Numbered from the stretch's first letter, positions 7,466 to 18,035 are shown. The stretch is DNA of 64,000 nt from Mucilaginibacter arboris (GCF_009754915.1 NZ_WPIK01000007.1:62001-126000); one strand, 5' to 3'. Notes: generated by a model not told the origin, from the sequence alone. Numbers and translations are program-made.

Positions 7466-10400
7466 TTAGCTGTTCTGTGGCTGAAGTTTCTCCAACCTGT
7501 TTTTCATCACGATAGATTTAATACCTCTTAATGGTACCGTTACCCAGTTTGGCCTGTTGTTAAGTTCGTAGTTAAGTTCGTAAACTGCTTTTTGCAGCAA
7601 AAAGGTTTGCATCAGTATTTCTAAATCCCCGCTTTGCTTTGGAACGAAACCTGAGCCTTCAACTGTTTTTAAATAAGATTTGATAAAGAAGCCCGACATG
7701 TAATGATACCATTGTTCTACATAAGGGATCAGTTTGCTGATGTCTTCCCCCCTGATCTGGTTATCCAAAAATAAACTGCCATAAGCGGCATAATGAAAAG
7801 AACGGATCATGCCAGCCACATCACGCAATGGGGAATATTTTAACCGTCTTTCGCTATAGCTTCGGGCAGGTTCACCTTCAAAATCCAATATCAAAAAGTC
7901 TTTTCCGGTAAATAAAACCTGTCCTAAGTGATAATCGCCATGAATGCGGATTTTGGTAACATCTATTTTCCGGCTGTAAATCTTCTTTAAAATAATTAAT
8001 ATTTCATCTTTCATCGCCAGCACTTCTTCGGCCTCTTTCCTTACGTTGTCCGGCAATTTCTTTATGTTTTTGCTTAAACTTTGGAAAGCTACCCTGACTA
8101 AGGATTGTAAGGAAGAAAACAGGGAGCGCTGGTAATGTAATGAATAATCTTCCGGCTTAAAGGCAGGATCTTCGTGTTCTGATGAAAGCGCCAGGTGTAA
8201 TTCGCCTGTTCGTTCGCCTAATATCCTTACCAGTTCTGCAACCGTTCCATCCAGTAAAACTTTTACGTTTTCCGGCAGCTTTTCATAAGCTACAGGTTCT
8301 GATATACTTCCTGCCAATGGTTCCGGGACCGGCATTGCTTCTGTACTTGAAAGCAGTTTTTCATTAAAGTCATCCAGCCTGTCCAGCATATAAGTCCAGC
8401 CGTCGCTATTGCTTTTTACCATTTCCTGCATCATGCCCAGAACCATAGTTTCATTGCCAAATTTCCATTCAATAGCCCCTATATAAGCAGGTATATTGCT
8501 AAAGTTAGCTTTTTCAGTTAAAAACCGGGTAATCTCTACATCCGGATTAATGGCACGGTCAACCTTACGGTAAATTTTAAGGTAAAAAGCACCGTCGTAA
8601 GTAATAGAGGTATTGCTTTGTTCTGCAGATAATACTTTAGGCTTAGTAATAGGGTTTTCCTGAATATGCGCTTTTAAAGCCTTAATGCCAGAAAATATAA
8701 GTTCAGTTTCCCCTTGCGAAACGATGTGGTTATTGCCCATATTGCTGATGATGGCCTGTTGCATATCCAATCCATATATCGCATCGTAGAGTATCCCTTC
8801 TTCGCCATTTACTTTAAGTTGGGCAATTACAGATTGAGGACAATTATTCTGCAATTTATTAGAGAGTTCGCCATTAGCAAAAGCAACTGGTAACTGATAC
8901 AAATCCGGTAAGCCATCTCTGTAAGAAACTTCCATTAGCAGAATGTAAATACTGTTTTCGGTTAATGGAATATGTGCCTGGTCTATAATCCGGATCGTTT
9001 CTAATCCTCTTCCTTTACCTCCAAACCAACGCAGGCGCATTAAATAACCGGGCAGTACATTGTTTTCGAGTTCATCCAAAACTTCCCTGCTCAGTAAGTC
9101 CCGCCATTTTTGTAGTTCGAACGACTGCAAGCGTTGCTCATTCTCCATTTCTGTATGTACTTTTTCTAATAAAAAAATCTGGCTGGCGTAAGCACTGAGT
9201 GTAAAAAAGTAAGGGGCATCTTCTTTTACAGCAGGAAAACGGTTGCGGCTAAGTATTTCAATCGGTACATAACCCTTATAAGCAGTTAAGTCTATTTCTG
9301 CAGGTTGTGTAAAACGGGAAAGATTAATGATAACCAGCATCGTCTGGTCTTCATACGTACGCGTAAAGGATAATACTTTTGCATTATCACTTTGTATAAA
9401 CTTCATGTCGCCACGGCTAAAAGCTTTGTACTTTTTACGGGTACTGATCACACGCTTCATCCACCATAACAGGGAAGAAGTGTTTTTGGATTGAAGTTCA
9501 ACATTTACAGATTCATAATGAAATTCCGGGTCCAGAATTAAGGGCAGGTATAAACGCTGCGGATTAGTTTCAGAAAAACCTGAGTTCCGACTGGAGTTCC
9601 ACTGCATTGGTGTACGCACGCCATCACGGTCGCCCAGATAAAAATTATCGCCCATGCCAATTTCATCACCATAATAAATTACTGGTGTTCCGGGAAGTGA
9701 GAACAGCATTATATTGAGCAACTCAATCTTTTTCCGGTTATTTTCCATTAAAGGGGCCAAGCGGTGCCTGATGCCTAAGTTTATCCGCGCTTTCGGGTCT
9801 TTTACATAAACTTTATACATGTAATCGCGCTCTTCGTCGGTTACCATTTCAAGTGTCAGCTCGTCGTGGTTACGCAGGAAAATAGCCCATTGGCAAGTTG
9901 TAGGTATTTCGGGAGTCTGGTCAAAAATATCAGTAATCGGATATCGGTCTTCCATTTGCAAAGCCATAAACATACGCGGCATTACGGGGAAATGGTAGTT
10001 CATCTGGCATTCATCGCCATTGCCAAAATAAGCAGCAGAATCTTCGGGCCACATATTTGCCTCTGCTAAAAGAAGTGTTCCCGGATGGCGGTCGTCAATA
10101 TATTTTCTGAGCTTTTTTAAAAAAGTATGGGTTTCAGGAAGGTTTTCGCAGTTAGTGCCATCTCTTTCAAAAAGATAAGGGACAGCATCCAGCCGGAAAC
10201 CATCAACACCCATTTTACACCAGTAATCCATAATCCGGAATACCTCTTCCTGAACCAAAGGGCTATCGTAATTTAAATCCGGCTGATGGTGAAAAAAACG
10301 GTGCCAGTAATACTGCTGTGCTACCGGGTCCCAGGTCCAGTTAGAAGCTTCGTAATCCTGGAAGATGATACGGGCATCTTTAAATTGTTTAGGATCATCT

Positions 10401-10816
10401 GTCCAAACATAATAGCTTCTTTTATCCGATCCTTTTGGTGATTTTCGTGCACGCTGAAACCAGGGGTGCTGATCGGAAGTGTGGTTAATTACCAGTTCGG
10501 TAATCACTTTTAAGCCTCTTTGATGTGCTTCTTTCAGTAGAAGTTTAAACTCCTTAATATCGCCATAAGAAGGGTTGATGTTATAATAGTCTGAAATATC
10601 ATAACCATCATCTCTTAATGGCGATGGATAGAACGGAAGCAGCCATATTGCTGTAACACCAAGGTCCTGAAGGTAGTCCAGCTTCTCCATTAATCCTTTA
10701 AAGTCGCCTATACCATCGCCATTTCCATCGCGGAATGCTTTGATATGGAGTTCGTAGATGATAGCATCTTTATACCAGTGTAATTTATCGTCAATCTGAT
10801 TTAGGTTCTCAGGCAT
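7466..10816 (-). CDS. treS: Trehalose synthase / maltokinase fusion
   Basis: A 1116-residue fusion. Residues 1 to about 550 are a GH13 trehalose synthase (maltose glucosyltransferase) with nucleophile Asp210 (GFRLDAV), acid/base Glu252 (LLAEAN) and Asp318 (NHDE). From about 570 onward is a maltokinase (Mak/Pep2-like) with a phosphotransferase-type HGDYHLGQV motif near residue 960 and ILDFEGEP after it. TreS converts trehalose to maltose and Mak phosphorylates maltose to maltose 1-phosphate, the GlgE substrate. The ATG at 10816 lies 4 bases after the glgE stop; a TTG at 10834 would overlap glgE and is less likely. Motif-like sequences fall in frame at 10411-10430. Confidence 0.93.
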   Translation of the reverse strand: MPENLNQIDDKLHWYKDAIIYELHIKAFRDGNGDGIGDFKGLMEKLDYLQDLGVTAIWLLPFYPSPLRDDGYDISDYYNINPSYGDIKEFKLLLKEAHQRGLKVITELVINHTSDQHPWFQRARKSPKGSDKRSYYVWTDDPKQFKDARIIFQDYEASNWTWDPVAQQYYWHRFFHHQPDLNYDSPLVQEEVFRIMDYWCKMGVDGFRLDAVPYLFERDGTNCENLPETHTFLKKLRKYIDDRHPGTLLLAEANMWPEDSAAYFGNGDECQMNYHFPVMPRMFMALQMEDRYPITDIFDQTPEIPTTCQWAIFLRNHDELTLEMVTDEERDYMYKVYVKDPKARINLGIRHRLAPLMENNRKKIELLNIMLFSLPGTPVIYYGDEIGMGDNFYLGDRDGVRTPMQWNSSRNSGFSETNPQRLYLPLILDPEFHYESVNVELQSKNTSSLLWWMKRVISTRKKYKAFSRGDMKFIQSDNAKVLSFTRTYEDQTMLVIINLSRFTQPAEIDLTAYKGYVPIEILSRNRFPAVKEDAPYFFTLSAYASQIFLLEKVHTEMENEQRLQSFELQKWRDLLSREVLDELENNVLPGYLMRLRWFGGKGRGLETIRIIDQAHIPLTENSIYILLMEVSYRDGLPDLYQLPVAFANGELSNKLQNNCPQSVIAQLKVNGEEGILYDAIYGLDMQQAIISNMGNNHIVSQGETELIFSGIKALKAHIQENPITKPKVLSAEQSNTSITYDGAFYLKIYRKVDRAINPDVEITRFLTEKANFSNIPAYIGAIEWKFGNETMVLGMMQEMVKSNSDGWTYMLDRLDDFNEKLLSSTEAMPVPEPLAGSISEPVAYEKLPENVKVLLDGTVAELVRILGERTGELHLALSSEHEDPAFKPEDYSLHYQRSLFSSLQSLVRVAFQSLSKNIKKLPDNVRKEAEEVLAMKDEILIILKKIYSRKIDVTKIRIHGDYHLGQVLFTGKDFLILDFEGEPARSYSERRLKYSPLRDVAGMIRSFHYAAYGSLFLDNQIRGEDISKLIPYVEQWYHYMSGFFIKSYLKTVEGSGFVPKQSGDLEILMQTFLLQKAVYELNYELNNRPNWVTVPLRGIKSIVMKNRLEKLQPQNS

Positions 10817-10820
10817 GGTT

Positions 10821-12770
10821 TTATAATTTTTCAACTTTAAAAATATGGGCAGGCATCAGGTATGGGTTTAATTCAACAAAGTTTAATTCTCCCCATGTGT
10901 ATTTGCTGCCGCTTAACAGATCTTTAACTACATAAGGCTCATCATAACCTATGTTTAATTTTGGCATCGGTATTTTAACCTGGGCACTTTGCATGTTAAA
11001 AACATCCAGGTTAACTACAATAATAAGGCTGTTGCCGGTAGCTGCATCCGTTTTTACGTAGCAAATAATCTGGTCATTAGTGGTTTCAGCAAAATCAATA
11101 TTCCAGGTAGAATGTAAAGCTGTATTTTCCTTTCGTATTTTGTTAACCCTGGTTATAATTTCGCCTATCCTGGTATATTGGGCCCAGTTCCAGTGTTTGA
11201 TCTCGTATTTTTCGTTATCCACATATTCTTCTTTTGTGCCATGTGGTTCATTGATGCCAAACTCGTAAACCGGGCCATAAAGGCCATAATTAGAAGAAAG
11301 CGTAGCTGCCAATATTAAACGAATGATATGGGCATTTTCTCCACCATTAATTAAAGCCGGCGGCAGAATATCAGGCGTATTAGGCCAGAAGTTAGGGCGG
11401 TAATAATAACGCATTTCGGTTTTCGTCAACTCCGTCATGTATTCTTCTATCTCTTTTTTGGTATTTCGCCAGGTAAAGTAAGTGTAGGATTGATTAAACC
11501 CTGCTTTCCCAAGCCTTTCCATTATGCGCGGGCGAGTGAAAGCTTCAGCTAAGAAAATAACTTCCGGCGTTTTTTTCCTTACTTCGCCAATCATCCATTG
11601 CCAGAAACGAAAAGCTTTGGTATGCGGGTTATCAATGCGAAAAACACGTATGCCTGCATCAACCCAAAAATCGATTACACTTTTTAGTTCTTTCCAAAGG
11701 TTTGCCCAATCATCCGTTTCAAAATTAAAGGGCAATATGTCTTCATATTTTTTGGGTGGGTTTTCAGCATACTGTACTGTTCCGTCTGGCCGCCATTTAA
11801 ACCATTGCGGATGTTCTTTTACATAAGGATGGTCTGGCGCGCATTGATAAGCAATATCCATTGCTATTTCTATATGGTGTTTAGATGCTTCTTTTATCAG
11901 TGCTTTAAAATCGCGCATGGTACCTAATTGCGGATGGATGGCTTTATGTCCACCTGTGCGGTTACCGATTGCCCAGGGCGAACCAGGATCATCAGGGCCG
12001 GCGGTAAGAGAATTATTTTTTCCTTTCCTGTTTACTTCGCCTATCGGATGGATGGGAGGGAAGTAAAGCACATCAAAACCCATTCTGGCTACTCGCGGCA
12101 GCAGCTTTATTACATCTTTGAATGTTCCATGTTTCCCAGGTTCTTCGGCTGTAGAGCGGGGAAATAATTCGTACCAGGTGCTAAAAGCTGCTTTTTTACG
12201 CTCAACTTCTATTTTATAGGTTACCGGAAATTCGGTTATTAATTCCTGATGGCGGCATTTGTATAGGGTAGCAGCAATGGCACCGCTTAAAGCAATAGCT
12301 ACGCCTTGTTCCGGGCTTTCTGCTTGTTTTAGCTGATCGGCCCAAGCCAGAAGCACCGCTTTATGATTTTCATTTTCGGCTGCTGCCTGTTCCAATAGTT
12401 CAACACCTATCTGTAACTCAACAGCAATATCCTGTCCGGCTTCATACTTTTTTTTCAGGCCTTTTTTCCAGGTGGTGTAATGATCTACCCAACCCTGTAT
12501 CCTGAACTCGTAAAAGCCCATTTTTTGTGCCTTAAAAACAGCATCCCAATGATCGTTTATCACAAAAACCATAGGTAACTCTGTCCAGGTTTGTTCGCTG
12601 TCGTGCTTTATAAAGGCACTTGCTGCAATTTCATCATGCCCATCGCAAAACACATCTGCCGAAAGTGTTACTTCTTCATTTAAAACTACTTTTGCGGGAA
12701 ACTTTCCTCCTTCTACACAGGGAAAAACATTGGTGATAATCACTCTCTTTTTGCCACTCGAATCAGTCAT
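10821..12770 (-). CDS. glgE: Alpha-1,4-glucan:maltose-1-phosphate maltosyltransferase
   Basis: A 649-residue GH13_3 enzyme. The N-terminal beta domain (residues 1-120) and helical insert (about 120-190) precede the catalytic barrel. The nucleophile is Asp380 in FRIDNPHTK and the acid/base Glu409 in FLAEAFTRP. GlgE transfers maltosyl units from alpha-maltose 1-phosphate to the non-reducing end of a linear alpha-glucan. As first gene of glgE-treS/mak-glgB it completes the trehalose-to-glucan route known from actinobacteria. It is probably cytoplasmic, since no signal peptide is seen. A dispersed motif (11884-11902) encodes the LIKEASKH segment. Confidence 0.94.
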   Translation of the reverse strand: MTDSSGKKRVIITNVFPCVEGGKFPAKVVLNEEVTLSADVFCDGHDEIAASAFIKHDSEQTWTELPMVFVINDHWDAVFKAQKMGFYEFRIQGWVDHYTTWKKGLKKKYEAGQDIAVELQIGVELLEQAAAENENHKAVLLAWADQLKQAESPEQGVAIALSGAIAATLYKCRHQELITEFPVTYKIEVERKKAAFSTWYELFPRSTAEEPGKHGTFKDVIKLLPRVARMGFDVLYFPPIHPIGEVNRKGKNNSLTAGPDDPGSPWAIGNRTGGHKAIHPQLGTMRDFKALIKEASKHHIEIAMDIAYQCAPDHPYVKEHPQWFKWRPDGTVQYAENPPKKYEDILPFNFETDDWANLWKELKSVIDFWVDAGIRVFRIDNPHTKAFRFWQWMIGEVRKKTPEVIFLAEAFTRPRIMERLGKAGFNQSYTYFTWRNTKKEIEEYMTELTKTEMRYYYRPNFWPNTPDILPPALINGGENAHIIRLILAATLSSNYGLYGPVYEFGINEPHGTKEEYVDNEKYEIKHWNWAQYTRIGEIITRVNKIRKENTALHSTWNIDFAETTNDQIICYVKTDAATGNSLIIVVNLDVFNMQSAQVKIPMPKLNIGYDEPYVVKDLLSGSKYTWGELNFVELNPYLMPAHIFKVEKL

Positions 12771-13394
12771 TAATTTTTATTTAAATGGTTTGCAGGATGC
12801 GTATAAATAAAGTTTTCTCTTTATACAAACGGTAACTTCTTTTATAGGTAAAAGTTTAAGCTAAATACAAAAATTAGCTTTTGAGATGGCGTGGCAGATA
12901 AAGGAGCAGTTTAAACTGCGGTAATAATAGGAAATTTATTTTCCCGGACTATAATTTCATTTGATGCTTGTTTAAGCTGAAAACGTGGTTGTTAGTCATG
13001 ATAAACTTACAGACGTTCCCTTTTTTCAGGCATTAACAATAGGTTCTACAACAGGCTGTTTTTTTAATTAGTAACAAAAAAAGGCTCTGTTTAACCAGGA
13101 TTATCTTTTTCTGAACAGTTAAATGATTAGGGAAAACATGAAAAATACATTTACTCAGGATACATTAATATTGACGGAATGCTTCTTTTACCGTATGTTT
13201 TTTGTTTTGTAATAACTACTAATTAATTTGTGTTTGATAAAACAAAACCATTATGAGAATTAGCTTTATTTACCGTTAGATCGAAGTTTTGTATAAGAAT
13301 AATGCTTTTTTTATCAGCATAAAAATAGTATTCCATAAAAACAATATTCTTTAATTGGTAGCCTAATAAATAGCTCTCATATCTTACTAAAACT
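12771..13394. other. Intergenic region upstream of glgE
   Basis: About 620 bases without a convincing gene. It should hold the glgE promoter, but I see no clean TAnnTTTG element. It contains a diverged motif (12831-12854), one exact motif (13179-13195) and a degenerate hairpin around 13297-13335 (AATGCTTTTTTTATC paired with ATAAAAATAGTATT) that looks like an eroded inverted motif pair. Confidence 0.6.
13179..13195 (-). repeat. Dispersed motif copy
   Basis: AATGCTTCTTTTACCGT, exact core, isolated within the glgE upstream region. Confidence 0.8.
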
Positions 13395-13431
13395 AAAAAC
13401 CCGCATTACCATCAGGGCAACGCGGGTTTTT
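13395..13431 (-). terminator. Rho-independent terminator of the efflux operon
   Basis: AAAACCCGC pairs with GCGGGTTTT around a loop, with a T run on the minus strand, 26 bases after the RND permease stop codon. Confidence 0.85.
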
Positions 13432-13436
13432 GTATG

Positions 13437-13454
13437 CTAAAAGAAGCATCGGTT
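13437..13454 (+). repeat. Dispersed motif copy at the RND permease 3' end
   Basis: TAAAAGAAGCATCGG between the terminator and the permease stop codon, here opposite to the gene's direction. Confidence 0.8.
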
Positions 13455-13456
13455 AA

Positions 13457-16400
13457 TTACACCTCAAGTGCTTCAAACTCCGGTTCTTTAACTTCTTTTT
13501 CTTTTTTGCCAAATAGCCGGTTTTTTAAATTTACCCGTATTAAATACATACAAGGAACCAATATCAGGGTAATGATTGTTGCAAAACCAAGACCAAAAAT
13601 CATGGTCCAGGCTAATGGCCCCCAAAAAGCTACGTTATCACCACCAAAGTGAATATGTGGTTCAAAATGGGTAAACAAGCCAACAAAATCAATATTAAAA
13701 CCAACTGCCAGTGGTATTAAACCTAAAATGGCGGCAGTTGCAGTTAGCAATACGGGCGTCATCCGGGTATGGCCAGCTTCAACAACTGCATCGTGTACAC
13801 TCGTGCCTTGCTCTATCAGCATATCTGTAAACTCAACCAGTAAGATTCCGTTTCGTACCACAACACCAGCTAATGCAATAATACCAACGCCAGTCATAAC
13901 AATAGCCATCGTCATCCCGAAAATACTTACACCAAGCAATACGCCGATAATACTAAAGAAAATCTCGCTGATGATGATAAATGTTTTACCGATGGAATTA
14001 AACTGTATCATCAAAATAATCAGGATTAAGCCGAAAGACGTTGCCAAAGCCCCTCCTAAAAAGGTAACTGCTTCCAATTGGTCTTCCTGACCGCCGCCCT
14101 GACGAATAATAACATTATCCGGCTTTTTAAAATTATTAATTGCCCTTAAAATATTGGCGTTTACTTCGTTTGCATTATAAGGTTTGATTACGTTTGACCC
14201 TAATGTTAACACCCTTCTTTGCTGTTTACGTTTGATATTACTGAAAGAATTGGTGTAACGGACATCTGTAAAAGCAGATAAAGGCACCTGACGGATTATA
14301 CCGCCCAGGCCCATATCGCGGTACGTAATTTTTAAATTTCGCAATTCATCAATATTGCTACGCTGGCTTTCTAATGCCCTTACTTTAATCTGATAATCAT
14401 CCTCTCTGGTATTCCGGAAATCGCCAGCTTTTGCCCCGAATACTGCCGTGCCTAATGCCTGGCTGATTTGTGCAGTATTAATGCCTTCCCGGTTTGCCCT
14501 TTCCCGGTCAATATCAAATACAATTTCAGGCTTGTCGCTTTGTACATCGGCAATCAGGTTTTCAATACCAGCAATATTTTGTTTTGCAAGGTAGCTTTTT
14601 AAGCGATTGCCCGTTCTAACAAGTGTATCCAGGTTATCGCCTATAATTTCAATGCTGATATCCTTTTGCACGGGTGGCCCAGATTGTTCCTGTGTTACAG
14701 AAATTTGAGCTCCGGGAACTATTCCTTGTACTGAATTTCGTATTTTAGTGATAACTTGTTTGGTATCCTTACCGTTGCGTTTGCCAAATTCTACAAATGC
14801 AACAGTTACTTTACCTTTGTTTTCGTAATCGCCCTGGTCTTCATCCTGCGGGTCGGTTACGCCTTTAGTTACATTTGATATGATGGAGGTTACAATATCC
14901 TTATCCGGCTCAACTGCTTTAGCTACGCGTTGCTCCAACTTTTTAGTTACCTCGTTGGTAGTAGCCTGATCGGTACCAATCGGAAGGGTAATATACACAT
15001 AAGCAAAGTTTGGATCGCCTGACGGAAAAAACTCAGGTGTTTTGCCCCTTACAACCATTAAAACTATAGCAAGTACGAACAAACCAAATGTACCTAAGAG
15101 AACGGTTACCGGCCTGTGGACAGCACGTTCCAGCCACTTTGCATACCATGCCTGAAAGCGCGGCCATACATTTTCCTGAAACCTGTCTATCACTTTTAAT
15201 AAGAAAAAATGGTTAAGCAGGTACAAAACAATTATAAATACCATAAAATTTCCAAAACCTACATTTATCCAATAACCAACTGCTGTAGCTATGGCCAAAT
15301 AAATAAGGGTGCGTTTTAGAGGTTTATCAAACTTTGGATGATCATGCTCTCCTTTTATGTGTGGTTTCATAAAATCAACCGCAAACACTGGGTTCATGAT
15401 ATAAGCTACCACTAAGGAAGCCAATAAGGTAATAATCAGTGTAATAGGCAAAAAGAACATAAAATGCCCGATCAAGCTATTCCAGAAAGCTAAAGGAACG
15501 AAAGGTGCCAGCGTTGTCATGGTGCCGGAAAACACGGGTAAAAACACTTCGCCTGCTGCTATTTTAGCTGCTTCTTTTATCGGTACTTTTCCGTTATCAA
15601 AAATACGGTGCGTGTTTTCAATAACCACTATGGCATCATCTACCACAATTCCCAGCGCAAGCAGGAAGGAGAACAGCACGATCATGTTTAACGTAAAGCC
15701 AATGGCCGGCATTACCAGGAATGCAATAAAACAAGATAACGGAACGGATAACGCCACAAAAATAGCGTTGGTAGTCCCCATGAAAAACATCAGGATAACG
15801 GTAACCAGTATAAAACCAATAACGATGGTGTTGATCAAATCATTAAGCGTTGTACGGGTTTTATCAGATTGGTCGCCGGTTACAGTAATATTTAACCCTT
15901 TTGGAAAAACCGTTTTTTGTTTTAATTTGATCAGCGCATTGATCTTGTCTGATGCCTGGATCAAATTCTCTCCGGCTCTTTTACTTACGTTTAAAGTAAT
16001 TACATTTTTGAATTTCGGGTTATCGTTGGTTTTTAACCTTGCGTAACTTTCCTGTTCTAAAAACGAATCTTTTATTTCGGCAATGTCCCGTAAGTAAACA
16101 GTTTGTCCTTTCGGGTTCCTAACAGACATTGCGGCAACTTCATCAGCATTTTTGAAATCCTGTTTGATATCTATGCTACGGCGAACGCCGTCTGTTTTAA
16201 TTGTACCTGCTGTTGTTAAAATATTTTCAGAACCGATAGCCTGAATAATATCGTTAAAGCTAACTTGTGCAGATGCCATCTTTTCAACATCCACATTCAC
16301 TTGAATTTCGGGCGTTAAGGCACCTACTTCATCAACTTTTGAGATTTCTTTATAACCCTCTATCTCGTCTTTTAAAATATCAGCATATTCTTTTAACCTT

Positions 16401-16879
16401 TTCAGATCGTAATCACCAGAAATATTAACATAAAGAATAGGAAGATCTGCAACGTTAATATCAGATACGGTAGGCTCTTTAAAGTTGTCATCGTTCTGCG
16501 GCAAATCCTGTTTAGCTTTATCTACGGCATCCTGTACATCAGTTTTGGCATCTTTTACATTAACATTAGCCTGAAATTCTGCAGTGATGATGGAAACATT
16601 TTGTACGGAGTTTGAAGTAACCTTTTTTAGCCCTTTCAGTGATTTTAACTGCTTCTCCAGTTGCCTGGTTACCAGGTTTTCCACGTTTTGCGGAGACTGG
16701 CCTGAAAATACTGTAGTAACGAAAATTTTGGGTACTGCAATATCCGGAAAGTTTTCTTTCGGCAGATTGTTGTAGCTAATCAGGCCAAGTACCGTGATCA
16801 AAAATATGAGCACATATATCGCTGTTTTATTATCTATTGCCCAACTGGATGGAGCAAATTCTTTTTTAAGATCTTTCAT
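13457..16879 (-). CDS. RND efflux permease (AcrB/MexF-like, HAE1 family)
   Basis: A 1140-residue inner-membrane proton/drug antiporter with the usual RND order: TM1 (about residues 22-40), first periplasmic porter domain, TM2-6, a cytoplasmic linker, TM7, second porter domain, TM8-12. The proton-relay acidic pair is visible in LGIVVDDAIVVIENT in TM4. Length exceeds the 1050 residues of AcrB, mainly through an insertion after TM6 (HIKGEHDHPKFDKP and extra hydrophobic segments). It works with the adaptor and TolC genes directly upstream. Substrate cannot be told from sequence. An in-frame motif copy lies at 15567-15586 (IKEAAK). Confidence 0.92.
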   Translation of the reverse strand: MKDLKKEFAPSSWAIDNKTAIYVLIFLITVLGLISYNNLPKENFPDIAVPKIFVTTVFSGQSPQNVENLVTRQLEKQLKSLKGLKKVTSNSVQNVSIITAEFQANVNVKDAKTDVQDAVDKAKQDLPQNDDNFKEPTVSDINVADLPILYVNISGDYDLKRLKEYADILKDEIEGYKEISKVDEVGALTPEIQVNVDVEKMASAQVSFNDIIQAIGSENILTTAGTIKTDGVRRSIDIKQDFKNADEVAAMSVRNPKGQTVYLRDIAEIKDSFLEQESYARLKTNDNPKFKNVITLNVSKRAGENLIQASDKINALIKLKQKTVFPKGLNITVTGDQSDKTRTTLNDLINTIVIGFILVTVILMFFMGTTNAIFVALSVPLSCFIAFLVMPAIGFTLNMIVLFSFLLALGIVVDDAIVVIENTHRIFDNGKVPIKEAAKIAAGEVFLPVFSGTMTTLAPFVPLAFWNSLIGHFMFFLPITLIITLLASLVVAYIMNPVFAVDFMKPHIKGEHDHPKFDKPLKRTLIYLAIATAVGYWINVGFGNFMVFIIVLYLLNHFFLLKVIDRFQENVWPRFQAWYAKWLERAVHRPVTVLLGTFGLFVLAIVLMVVRGKTPEFFPSGDPNFAYVYITLPIGTDQATTNEVTKKLEQRVAKAVEPDKDIVTSIISNVTKGVTDPQDEDQGDYENKGKVTVAFVEFGKRNGKDTKQVITKIRNSVQGIVPGAQISVTQEQSGPPVQKDISIEIIGDNLDTLVRTGNRLKSYLAKQNIAGIENLIADVQSDKPEIVFDIDRERANREGINTAQISQALGTAVFGAKAGDFRNTREDDYQIKVRALESQRSNIDELRNLKITYRDMGLGGIIRQVPLSAFTDVRYTNSFSNIKRKQQRRVLTLGSNVIKPYNANEVNANILRAINNFKKPDNVIIRQGGGQEDQLEAVTFLGGALATSFGLILIILMIQFNSIGKTFIIISEIFFSIIGVLLGVSIFGMTMAIVMTGVGIIALAGVVVRNGILLVEFTDMLIEQGTSVHDAVVEAGHTRMTPVLLTATAAILGLIPLAVGFNIDFVGLFTHFEPHIHFGGDNVAFWGPLAWTMIFGLGFATIITLILVPCMYLIRVNLKNRLFGKKEKEVKEPEFEALEV

Positions 16880-16903
16880 AGTTATGAGATCATTGATTAT
16901 ACA

Positions 16904-18007
16904 TTAAATTCCGGATTGTAAAACTTTGACTTTATCACCATCTTCAATATCTGCTGCGCCTGCGGTAATCAATTGATCTCCGGCATTTAATCCTGATAAT
17001 ATTTCTGACTGGCCTCCGTAAGTAGCTCCAACTTTTACGTTTTTACGTTTTGCTGTTCCGCTTTCGTTAATAAAAACATAATCACCGTCTTCTGATTTTT
17101 GGATCGCTTTTACCGGTATAACAATAGCTTTGGATTTGTTGTAATCGGCAATTTTTAATATCGCTGTCATATTCGGGCGGAGAGATTTACGTGAAGGTAA
17201 TTTAATTTCCACTGCAAAACTGCGTGATGTCGGGTCAATTGCTTTAGCTGCAAAAGTTACTTTAGTAACTAAAGAGTCATTAGCATCAGGTACTAAAATT
17301 TTAACATTATTACCTGTACCAACACTCGCAGCATAAGATTCCGGAACATCAGCCTTAACTTTTAAATTATCAGCATTTACAATTCGGATACCGGTAACAC
17401 CAGGTTGTGCAACTTGTCCCAATTTCAAATCCATCTGGTCAATAGTTCCATTAATAGGCGAAGTAATGCGGTACATACTTGCTTGCTGGCGTAAAGCAGC
17501 TAATTGTTTCTGGGCACTCTGCAAGTTGGTTTGTGCTTGTAAAAATTGTACTTCTGTACCTATTTTCTGGTCCCAAAGATTTTTTTGGCGCTGATATAAA
17601 GTATTTAGCAAAGCTATCTGGGCTTGTGCCTGTGCAATGTTTTGCTGTAAAACACTGTTATCCAATTGTACTAATACTTGCCCTTTTGATACATGCTGGC
17701 CAGGCTTTGCATTAATGGCAACAATTGTTCCGGAAGCTTGAGGATAAGCTGTAACGTTATCCTGCGCATCAATTTTACCTTGTATTTGTACATAATTGGT
17801 AAACTGGCCGGGTTTAACTTCCATTGTACTTACATCTGTTGATTTTGAGGAGTCTGCACCGGCAGTTTCAGATTGCAGCTTTGCAATTTTAGTGTTGAGT
17901 TTAGCTTGCTGCTTTTGCAAATCTGCCAATTCAGTTTTTTTGTCCTTCGGCTTAGAAGAACATGCTGCTAAAAACAGTAGTGGTGTTATGTATAATATTT
18001 TTTTCAT
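16904..18007 (-). CDS. RND efflux periplasmic adaptor lipoprotein (MFP)
   Basis: A 367-residue membrane-fusion protein. It begins with a lipoprotein signal (LLFLAACSS, Cys16) and a short coiled coil (residues 24-50), then the barrel/lipoyl half-motifs: AYPQASGTIVAINAKPGQHVSKGQVLVQLD (shown here only as landmarks, residues about 85-115) and the returning ITSPINGTID. A hairpin of helices lies between, and a beta-barrel and membrane-proximal domain follow. It bridges the RND permease and TolC in the periplasm. The permease starts 24 bases downstream and the TolC gene ends 28 bases upstream, so this is the middle gene of the operon. Confidence 0.92.
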   Translation of the reverse strand: MKKILYITPLLFLAACSSKPKDKKTELADLQKQQAKLNTKIAKLQSETAGADSSKSTDVSTMEVKPGQFTNYVQIQGKIDAQDNVTAYPQASGTIVAINAKPGQHVSKGQVLVQLDNSVLQQNIAQAQAQIALLNTLYQRQKNLWDQKIGTEVQFLQAQTNLQSAQKQLAALRQQASMYRITSPINGTIDQMDLKLGQVAQPGVTGIRIVNADNLKVKADVPESYAASVGTGNNVKILVPDANDSLVTKVTFAAKAIDPTSRSFAVEIKLPSRKSLRPNMTAILKIADYNKSKAIVIPVKAIQKSEDGDYVFINESGTAKRKNVKVGATYGGQSEILSGLNAGDQLITAGAADIEDGDKVKVLQSGI

Positions 18008-18035
18008 TTTGCTAATAATTGATTTAAGTAGATTT

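Noticed and set aside
9209-9226. GCATCTTCTTTTACAGC in treS as a motif copy
   Set aside because: It lacks the TGC before TTCTTTTA and fits an ordinary VKEDA coding stretch; not counted.
12771-13394. Small gene or RNA gene in the long glgE upstream region
   Set aside because: No open frame with plausible start and composition, and no tRNA- or riboswitch-like fold was recognised.
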